Shown piece by piece: positions 7,262 to 11,990 of a stretch of DNA of 11,990 nucleotides. Position numbers and translations under genes: made by a program. This DNA comes from Planktotalea sp. (GTDB taxonomy: Bacteria > Pseudomonadota > Alphaproteobacteria > Rhodobacterales > Rhodobacteraceae), in the NCBI GenBank assembly GCA_024645145.1, contig JAHEGL010000010.1, positions 1 to 11,990 on the forward strand. Direction: 5' to 3'. Position 1 is the first letter of the stretch; every line of letters starts with the position of its first letter. The notes beneath the pieces were generated by a model, which had not been told where the DNA came from, made no database searches, and saw only the letters and a program-made list of their open reading frames with translations.

Positions 7262-8026
7262 ATGACGTCTATTCGCTCCTTAATAACCGCGCTTTGTACC
7301 AGCGCTGCGTTTGCTGCTCCGCTTTGGGCGGAGCCAGTGACAATCTTTGCAGCGTCCAGTCTGAAAACTGCGTTGGATGAGGTCATCGAAACGCATTCAA
7401 TCGAAGCGGTGCCAGTTTATGGCGGCAGCGCTGCGATTGCGCGTCAAATCACGCAAGGTGCAGATGCTGATATCGTCATTCTTGCTCACACCGATTGGAT
7501 GAATTGGCTCGCCATAAAAGGCACGTTGCATTCTCAGAGCCGATGTAATCTTTTGAGCAATGCTTTGGTCGTCGCGGCACCCGTCGATGCCCCTGAGAAT
7601 GATTTTCAAACTGTTGATGATCTGATCGCAGTCTTAAACGGTGGACGTTTAGCTTTGGGTCAAATGCGTTCTGTTCCAGCAGGACAATATGCGCAGGCTT
7701 ATCTCAGCAACATGGGCTGGCTTGAGGCGCTGAGACCTCATCTCGCCGAGACATCGAATGTGCGTTTGGCTTTGGCTCTTGTCGCGCGGGGCGAAACACC
7801 GCTTGGTTTTGTCTATGTCAGCGACGTCGCTGCAGAGCCGCGTGTGCGCGTTGCTTTTACCCCCGATCCCGACGCCTATCCCGCGATACGATATCCGATG
7901 GCCATCACTGCAAATGCGCGCGCTGAAAGCGCAGCCGTGGCAAAAGTGATTGCTGGTGCAAATGAAGTCTTTGCGGACCAAGGCTTTAGCGCTGTGCCGG
8001 CAAACGACGTAGGGCGCTGCGAATGA
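7262..8026 (+). CDS. modA: Molybdate ABC transporter substrate-binding protein ModA
   Basis: ModA is the periplasmic protein that captures molybdate (and often tungstate) and delivers it to ModBC. From the ATG at 7262 it is 254 residues. A signal peptide runs MTSIRSLITALCTSAAFAAPLWA, with cleavage likely before EPVTIF. The mature protein begins with the typical strand and oxyanion-binding loop VTIFAASSLKTALDEV, then GGSAAIARQI, ADADIVI, and later SVPAGQYAQAYL and GFVYVSD, all expected of the ModA fold. An earlier in-frame ATG at 7208 would add 18 residues before the signal peptide and is rejected for that reason. I see no good ribosome binding site. The TGA overlaps the modB ATG (ATGA at 8023-8026). 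A classical ModE box (TATA-rich inverted repeat) is not visible upstream. Confidence 0.94.
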   Translation: MTSIRSLITALCTSAAFAAPLWAEPVTIFAASSLKTALDEVIETHSIEAVPVYGGSAAIARQITQGADADIVILAHTDWMNWLAIKGTLHSQSRCNLLSNALVVAAPVDAPENDFQTVDDLIAVLNGGRLALGQMRSVPAGQYAQAYLSNMGWLEALRPHLAETSNVRLALALVARGETPLGFVYVSDVAAEPRVRVAFTPDPDAYPAIRYPMAITANARAESAAVAKVIAGANEVFADQGFSAVPANDVGRCE

Positions 8027-8715
8027 TGTTGAGCGCGGCTGAATGGGCGATTGTCGCTTTGTCTTTGCGCATTGCACTGGTTGCGACGCTTTTGAGTTTG
8101 CCGTTTGCGATCTGGATCGCATGGCTTTTGGCGCGCCGCGAGTTCTTTGGCAAATCAATGCTAAATATTATTGTGCATTTGCCCTTGGTCCTTCCGCCTG
8201 TTGTCACCGGCTACGCGCTGTTGCTTTTGTTTGGGAACCAAGGACCGCTTGGGGCGCTGTTTGAAACGTTTTTTGGGATCACTTTTGCATTTCGCTGGAC
8301 TGGCGCTGCGCTGGCTGCCGCGATCATGGGGTTTCCACTCATCGTGCGTGCGATCCGTTTAGGGTTTGAGGCGGTAGATCAAGGTTTGGAAAAGGCGGCG
8401 GCAACGCTAGGGGCCTCAAGGAACGCGGTATTTGTCCGCGTGACTTTGCCACTGATCACACCTGCCTTGCTGACGGGTGCTGTGCTTGGGTTTGCGAAAG
8501 CGATGGGAGAATTTGGTGCAACGATTACATTTGTGGCTTCAATTCCGGGGGAAAGTGAGACGTTACCCTCCGCCATATATACATTGCTGCAAGTGCCTGG
8601 TGGCGAAGCGAATGCGCTGCGTTTGATTGCCATCTCTGTTGTGGTTTCAGTGCTCGCTTTGGCGATATCAGAGTGGCTGGCGAGACGTGCAATTAAACGC
8701 GTGGCGGGGCTATGA
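8023..8715 (+). CDS. modB: Molybdate ABC transporter permease ModB
   Basis: ModB forms the inner-membrane channel of the molybdate importer as a homodimer. It has 230 residues, close to the 229 of the E. coli protein. Hydrophobic segments at about 8-35, 47-70, 88-110 and 195-215, plus one in the middle, fit a five-helix permease. LPLVLPPVVTGY is diagnostic of ModB/CysT-type permeases. The EAA coupling motif that contacts the ATPase is EKAAATLGASRNAVFVRVTL with the conserved Gly, followed by LPLITPALLTG and the FAKAMGEFGATITF segment. The ATG at 8023 has AGGG 8 nt upstream; a second ATG follows directly at 8026. It is joined to modA and modC by ATGA overlaps, indicating coupled translation. 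Confidence 0.95.
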   Translation: MMLSAAEWAIVALSLRIALVATLLSLPFAIWIAWLLARREFFGKSMLNIIVHLPLVLPPVVTGYALLLLFGNQGPLGALFETFFGITFAFRWTGAALAAAIMGFPLIVRAIRLGFEAVDQGLEKAAATLGASRNAVFVRVTLPLITPALLTGAVLGFAKAMGEFGATITFVASIPGESETLPSAIYTLLQVPGGEANALRLIAISVVVSVLALAISEWLARRAIKRVAGL

Positions 8716-9800
8716 GCTTAGAGGTCGATCTCCAGAGCACGCTTGGCGCGTTTAAGCTAGATATACAGCTGCGCGCAGGGCAGGGAGCAACGGTCATTTA
8801 TGGGCGTTCCGGAAGCGGCAAAACCAGCCTGATCAATGCAATCGCAGGGCTCTCTGTTCCTCAGAACGGCTGCATCACTTTGAATGATCAGACGCTTTTT
8901 GATGCTCAGAAAGGTGTGAACCTGCCTGTGCACCAGCGCCGCATCGGATACGTATTCCAAGATGCCCGCTTGTTTCCACATTTAAATGTCGCGGATAATA
9001 TTGATTTTGGCGCGCGCTACGCAGAGGGTCCTTTGTCTGTGAAACAGCGTGATACAGTGATCGAAATGCTCGGAATTGGCGCATTGCTACAGCGCCGGCC
9101 TGCTGCGTTATCTGGGGGCGAAAAACAACGTGTCGCGCTTGGTCGCGCGTTGCTCTCCACGCCGCGCCTGTTGCTTCTGGATGAACCGCTTGCGGCGCTG
9201 GATGTGCAGCGTAAACAAGAGATACTTCCATATTTCGAACGCCTGCGCGCAGAGGGTGGGCCGCCTATGATCTATGTGACCCATGACATGAGCGAAATTG
9301 TACGCTTAGCCGACAATTTATGCGTTTTGCGCAATGGCAAAAGCGTCGCGCAAGGGACCGCTGAAGACGTTTTGGCGAATCCTGCAAATATGAAATTGAT
9401 TGGCGTTCAGGATGCGGGGGCGTTGATCACTGGTGTTGTTGATCATCATGCCGATGATGGGTTGAGCGGCATCCGCTTGAGCGCAGGAATGTTGTTCGCG
9501 CCGCGAATGAATGTCGCTGTTGGAACCTCTGTGCGCATTCGCATCCGTGCGCAGGATGTGATCTTGTCACAAAGCGAACCAAAAGGCATGTCCAGTCAAA
9601 ATGTCCTCAAAGCGAAAATCACTGCAATTGAAGAAGGTGTAAGCTCTGGATTTGCGATTGCACTAAATGCGGGAACTGATCGCTTGCTCGCGCGTATCAC
9701 AGCCCGTGCGCTTTCACAGATGGAGCTGAAAGTGGGGCAGTGCGTATGGGCCGTTCTGAAAGCAAATGCGATGCCGCCGAGCGCAATCGCACCAAGCTAA
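8712..9800 (+). CDS. modC: Molybdate ABC transporter ATP-binding protein ModC
   Basis: ModC is the ATPase that powers molybdate import on the cytosolic side of ModB. It has 362 residues. The ABC domain shows Walker A GRSGSGKT (31-38), the Q-loop at Gln83 in YVFQDARLFPHL, the signature LSGGEKQRVALGRAL (133-147), Walker B LLLLDEP (153-159), a D-loop ALD and the switch His191 in YVTHD. The C-terminal part, about 290-355, reads as a single molybdate-binding Mop/TOBE domain (VLKAKITAIEEGVSSGFAI), which in ModC allows inhibition by cytosolic molybdate. The start ATG overlaps the modB TGA. A tRNA gene begins 91 bp after the stop. Confidence 0.96.
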   Translation: MSLEVDLQSTLGAFKLDIQLRAGQGATVIYGRSGSGKTSLINAIAGLSVPQNGCITLNDQTLFDAQKGVNLPVHQRRIGYVFQDARLFPHLNVADNIDFGARYAEGPLSVKQRDTVIEMLGIGALLQRRPAALSGGEKQRVALGRALLSTPRLLLLDEPLAALDVQRKQEILPYFERLRAEGGPPMIYVTHDMSEIVRLADNLCVLRNGKSVAQGTAEDVLANPANMKLIGVQDAGALITGVVDHHADDGLSGIRLSAGMLFAPRMNVAVGTSVRIRIRAQDVILSQSEPKGMSSQNVLKAKITAIEEGVSSGFAIALNAGTDRLLARITARALSQMELKVGQCVWAVLKANAMPPSAIAPS

Positions 9801-9817
9801 GTCACGATCAATGCGCT

Positions 9818-9848
9818 GTGAAGAATTTCACCGAATTGCGTGCTTTTC
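9818..9848 (+). terminator. Weak hairpin after modC, possible terminator
   Basis: GTGAA (9818-9822) pairs with TTCAC (9827-9831) around a GAAT loop, and CAAT/ATTG further out can add pairs. A short T-rich tract (GCTTTTCT) follows about 10 nt later rather than directly. It is at best a weak intrinsic terminator. Nothing better separates modC from the tRNA. Confidence 0.25.
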
Positions 9849-9852
9849 TAAC

Positions 9853-9881
9853 TTGACGGACGTTTTGCAGTCCAGTATCCG
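9853..9881 (+). promoter_or_regulatory. Promoter of the tRNA gene
   Basis: TTGACG (9853-9858) is followed, after a 17-nt spacer, by TATCCG (9876-9881). Transcription would start near 9888, about 4 nt before the mature tRNA 5' end. The strong -35, ideal spacing and short leader fit a stable-RNA promoter. Confidence 0.65.
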
Positions 9882-9891
9882 ACGCCCTGTT

Positions 9892-9968
9892 GGCGATGTA
9901 GCTCAGTTGGTTAGAGCAGCGGAATCATAATCCGCGTGTCCGGGGTTCAAATCCCTGCATCGCCACCA
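9892..9968 (+). tRNA. tRNA-Met (anticodon CAT), CCA encoded; integration target
   Basis: A 77-nt cloverleaf. The acceptor stem GGCGATG pairs perfectly with CATCGCC, with discriminator A and encoded CCA. The D stem is GCTC/GAGC and the anticodon stem GCGGA/TCCGC, with loop ATCATAA giving anticodon CAT at 9926-9928. The variable loop is GTGTC, and the T stem CGGGG/CCCTG has one G-T pair. The first pair is G-C, so it is not initiator tRNA. Elongator Met is favoured. A CAT anticodon modified to lysidine (Ile2) cannot be excluded, although the loop begins with A where Ile2 usually has C. A tyrosine recombinase gene begins about 100 bp downstream, so the 3' half probably serves as the attachment site of the island. 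Confidence 0.95.
9946..9968 (+). other. Probable attachment site (attL) in the tRNA 3' end
   Basis: Tyrosine recombinases of this kind commonly recombine within the T-loop to CCA end of a tRNA, rebuilding the gene on insertion. The intact tRNA followed directly by an integrase reading away from it fits that arrangement. No second copy of this segment is visible in the window, so the exact core is unknown. Confidence 0.5.
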
Positions 9969-9993
9969 AAAACCACAGATAAACAGTGGGTTG

Positions 9994-10008
9994 TGGCATT
10001 ATTTGCCA
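9994..10008. repeat. Inverted repeat between tRNA and integrase
   Basis: TGGCA (9994-9998) and TGCCA (10004-10008) flank a TTATT loop. The left arm overlaps a second possible pairing, CCACA (9973-9977) with TGTGG (9992-9996). No T-run follows, so it is not a standard terminator. Its position, 26 bp past the tRNA CCA, fits a recombinase or excisionase binding region, but that is inference. Confidence 0.3.
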
Positions 10009-10032
10009 TGTGCGATTTGTCCTGCAATACTT

Positions 10033-10048
10033 AGACACATTAAGACAC
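10033..10048 (+). repeat. Two AGACAC direct repeats exactly 10 bp apart
   Basis: AGACAC occurs at 10033-10038 and 10043-10048, one helical turn apart, inside a slightly longer similarity (TAGACACAT / AAGACACTG). A 5-bp inverted repeat, CTTAG (10030-10034) and CTAAG (10054-10058), surrounds them. The spacing would suit same-face binding of two protein subunits, for instance at integrase arm sites. No function is shown. Confidence 0.3.
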
Positions 10049-10066
10049 TGTTTCTAAGATTTTGGT

Positions 10067-11275
10067 TTGTCTGGAGAATCGCTCAACAGCAAGAAATCGA
10101 TTAAACACCTTCAGCGCGGCTTGAGTATCTACAAGGCGGGTCGCTCCCCATTTTGGCATGTGCTTATTTATGATGCTGTGAAGAAAAAATATACCGTTCG
10201 AAGCAGCAAAGAGACTAATCGAGTCGACGCGATTGAAGCGGCTCACGACATCCTCAAAAGCTACAATAAGAAGCAAAATTCAGCGCATGCTGTCAGCCGC
10301 AAGCGCTCGTTTGAACATTATGCCAAAATCTTGGTTCAGCATAACGCGGCAAAGCGATGACAAGCACGAGGTAAGTTTGCGCACCGAAATCACAGCAAGA
10401 TCCTGTTTCGTGAGAAGGACGGTCTCGTAAGTTACTTTGGCAAACACGACGTGGGTAAGATTACATCAGGCATGGTGCGAGATTATCTGCTGTATCTGGA
10501 TAGTGTGCGTGATCAGCCGCTGGCGAATTCGACCAAGTCAAAACATGCAGGTGTTATTCGTCAGATATTGATGCTGGCTCTGGAAGATGGCGTGTTTGAT
10601 ACCATTCCTCCGATGCCAAAGCAGCGCACTGTCGATAAGCCGCGCGTGAGTTTCACAGAGGCTGAGTATAAAGTGTTACTCCAGGCAGCACGTACTATTG
10701 CAGACGACGGAATAACGCGTGTCAGAGGCGTTCTTGTAACGCGTGAGCACTATAATCTGATTGTGTTCGCGGTTCATACGTTTTTGCGTCCGACTGAGAC
10801 GGAACTTTTTGGCATTCGTTTTTGCGAAATTGAGGTCATTGAGGAAGATCCTGAACACTTGATGATGACGCTCACGGGTAAGATCGGATATCGCAAATCA
10901 GCGTCTTTGCAGGTAGCAGTAGGAATTTTCAAAAAGCAAAATGAGTTGCACCCAGATGCGAAGCCCACTGACTATGTGTTCATGCCTGAGTATGCGAACA
11001 GAACGACAGCGGTGAACACGTACAGACGCATCTTCAATCATTTCTTACAAGAAACGGGGTTGAAGAAGGACAAAGACGGCAATGATCGATCACCTTACTC
11101 ATTGCGTCATTACGCTTTGCAGACACGGCTCGTAAAGTCAGATGGTAAGGTGAACATATACTGGCTGGCTGAGAATGCTGGCACGAGTGTCGATCAACTT
11201 GAGCGCTTTTATCTCAAGGACTTGGCACCCAGTGCTGCTAAGGTCAGGAATATTCAGAGCTTTGGGGATGGTTAA
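10067..11275 (+). pseudogene. Tyrosine recombinase (phage/island integrase) interrupted by one in-frame TGA
   Basis: One reading frame of about 402 codons, broken only by TGA at 10358-10360. Both sides are in the same frame, and codons 10361-10450 continue sensibly into the next segment (KILFREKDGLVSYFGKHDV). This argues for a single nonsense change rather than two genes. The N-terminal piece (97 codons from a TTG at 10067; no ATG) has the usual start of this family, RGLSIYKAGRSPFWHV. The middle forms the core-binding SAM-like domain. The catalytic domain has Arg (FLRPTE, Arg at 10787), Lys (GKIGYRK, 10880), SLRH (Arg 11105, His 11108) and the nucleophile Tyr at 11210 (ERFYLK). The protein would be about 400 residues, the normal size. 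Its stop overlaps that of the convergent membrane gene. Read-through or sequence error would make it functional. Confidence 0.85.
10451..11275 (+). CDS. C-terminal 274 residues of the interrupted integrase, as a separately open frame
   Basis: Downstream of the TGA the longest open stretch with a start codon begins at a GTG at 10451, an internal Val codon of the full-length frame. No ribosome binding site precedes it; ATG 10472 is an alternative. The product would keep part of the core-binding domain and the whole catalytic domain: Arg113, Lys144, Arg219, His220 and Tyr254 in this numbering. It would lack the N-terminal arm-binding domain. It is listed because a gene caller would report it; I consider it part of the pseudogene above, not an independent gene. 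Confidence 0.5.
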   Translation: MGKITSGMVRDYLLYLDSVRDQPLANSTKSKHAGVIRQILMLALEDGVFDTIPPMPKQRTVDKPRVSFTEAEYKVLLQAARTIADDGITRVRGVLVTREHYNLIVFAVHTFLRPTETELFGIRFCEIEVIEEDPEHLMMTLTGKIGYRKSASLQVAVGIFKKQNELHPDAKPTDYVFMPEYANRTTAVNTYRRIFNHFLQETGLKKDKDGNDRSPYSLRHYALQTRLVKSDGKVNIYWLAENAGTSVDQLERFYLKDLAPSAAKVRNIQSFGDG

Positions 11276-11830
11276 GCGTCACTCGCCTTCGCAAGCAGTC
11301 GCGCGAATCTGAATGCATACATAACAATGAGTAAGCAGACGAAGAAGCCAGCCATATCGCCTATAACGTAACCTATTGCGACCAACAGTTCCAGCTCTTG
11401 CTTAGATACTAGAGCAATACCCAAACTGTTAAGAACAGAACTTAAAAATGCTATAATCCCAAAATACTGCCATTTCGGAAACCGACGAGGTGGAGTTCTT
11501 TCAGGAAGAAAGCGAGCAACCAACTCGACGCCAATATAACAAGCAACAGGGCTCACAATTACAAACCATGGTTTAAAGTCAATCCCAGCCTGAGCGCTTA
11601 AGACCAGCATTAGGTAGGACGCAGGCAAAAGATAAAACACTGCTTTCCAGCCCAAAAAATAGATTGCGAGAACTCTTACGCCATTTGGAAAAAAGAAGAC
11701 CCACCTCTATGGCGACACTGCTCATCAAAATTTTTTGAACAGGCGAAATGAAGCCAAGCGTCAGTGAATACGCCGTAATGTAAGCAACACTCACGATTAC
11801 GAAGTTCTGAAAGTGTTCTTTCACGCGCAA
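11272..11830 (-). pseudogene. MASE1-like polytopic membrane protein, frameshifted
   Basis: Two overlapping minus-strand frames make one coherent protein of about 185 residues if one base of a six-T run (11689-11694) is skipped. The first frame gives AYSLTLGFISPVQKILMSSV and IEVGLLF; the second then continues PNGVRVLAIYFLGWKAVFYLL. About six hydrophobic segments follow one another. The FPNGVR-type segment and the end, YVIGDMAGFFVCLLIVMYAF, recall MASE1 membrane sensor domains, here without any attached kinase, GGDEF or EAL domain. That family likeness is weak. The start is TTG 11830 (AGGG 4 nt upstream) or GTG 11824. As it stands the first frame ends early, so the gene is broken unless the extra T is an error or is bypassed by slippage. 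It follows the winged-helix gene by about 17-23 bp on the same strand. Confidence 0.65.
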
Positions 11831-11847
11831 TTTACCCTGCTCAGAGT

Positions 11848-11990
11848 TTAGGCGCTTTCGCCTGCCAGAGTGTACAAGCCGCGCTTGTCACCACCTTTAG
11901 CTATTTTACCCAAGCTCTCAAGGTTCTTCAGTGCTCGAAACAGTGATGGGCGAGAATAAACGTTGTTTAATGGGTGCTGTAGGATGTCTT
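11848..11990 (-). CDS. Winged-helix-like protein, C-terminal 46 residues (5' end outside window)
   Basis: An open minus-strand frame enters from the right edge and ends at TAA (11848-11850). Its residues include NNVYSRPSLFRALKNLESLG, then KIAKGGDKRGLYTLAGESA. This pattern fits a recognition helix (SRPSLFRALKNLE), then GKI and a two-strand wing ending in LYTLAG, as in winged helix-turn-helix DNA-binding domains. Which regulator family it belongs to cannot be told from the fragment. It probably shares a transcript with the membrane protein gene just downstream. A 5-bp inverted repeat, AGGCG/CGCCT (11850-11863), lies at the stop codon but has no T-run. Confidence 0.6.
   Translation of the reverse strand, partial: DILQHPLNNVYSRPSLFRALKNLESLGKIAKGGDKRGLYTLAGESA

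Larger units (their letters stand above)
9892..11990. mobile_element. Left end of a tRNA-integrated genomic island or prophage remnant (right end outside)
   Basis: The arrangement is tRNA, integrase gene, then accessory genes with lower G+C than the core. Hand counts give 20 of 60 at 11401-11460 against 34 of 60 at 8401-8460. Both genes seen completely are interrupted, the integrase by a TGA and the membrane protein by a frameshift. The third, a winged-helix-like gene, is cut by the window edge. The nature of the cargo cannot be decided from this piece. Confidence 0.6.

Noticed and set aside
7649..8158. 169-codon minus-strand frame across modA and modB
   Set aside because: Antisense to two clear transporter genes and without family features.
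8875..9231. 118-codon minus-strand frame opposite modC
   Set aside because: Antisense to the ATPase motifs of modC; no support as a gene.
11850..11863. AGGCG/CGCCT hairpin at the end of the winged-helix gene as a terminator
   Set aside because: Only 5 bp and no T-run on either strand; it overlaps the coding end, so chance or codon context explains it.
9969..11990. CRISPR array or insertion sequence in the accessory region
   Set aside because: No regularly spaced repeats, no transposase and no terminal inverted repeats are visible.

Overview
The window looks like a chromosomal segment of a marine alphaproteobacterium, most likely a Rhodobacterales (Roseobacter-type) species. This is inferred from the style of the aspartate kinase, PtsP, DUF1178 and Kdo-transferase proteins and from the lysC-ptsP gene order; no 16S or other marker is present. 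Left of about 9970 it is ordinary, tightly packed core genome. Right of it is the start of an integrated accessory element.

Region 1 (1-7155). The 3' part of an EcsC-family gene on + meets a long leftward series head-on. In transcription order that series is waaA (Kdo transferase), a Nudix hydrolase, a DUF1178 zinc-ribbon-like protein, a short-chain dehydrogenase, lysC (aspartate kinase) and ptsP (enzyme I of the nitrogen PTS). The DUF1178 and SDR genes overlap and are probably translationally coupled. lysC and ptsP probably have their own promoters.

Region 2 (7156-9800). modABC, a complete high-affinity molybdate ABC importer, reads rightward and diverges from waaA. All three genes are joined by ATGA overlaps. 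The waaA-modA gap holds a perfect 12-bp palindrome of LacI-operator type and no recognisable ModE box.

Region 3 (9801-9968). A weak hairpin is followed by a good promoter and a 77-nt tRNA with anticodon CAT (elongator Met most likely), with CCA encoded.

Region 4 (9969-11990). This is the left end of a tRNA-targeted genomic island. A tyrosine recombinase reads away from the tRNA and is interrupted by one in-frame TGA. Convergent to it is a polytopic MASE1-like membrane protein gene broken by one extra base in a run of six T. Upstream of that gene, on the same strand, is the end of a winged-helix-like protein cut by the window edge. Base composition drops here: 20 of 60 G+C by hand count at 11401-11460, against 34 of 60 at 8401-8460 inside modB. 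No second copy of the tRNA 3' end is visible, so the far end of the island lies outside. Two interrupted genes side by side suggest a decaying island or a sequence with local errors. I do not see a clearly novel system; the accessory cargo that might contain one begins at the right edge.
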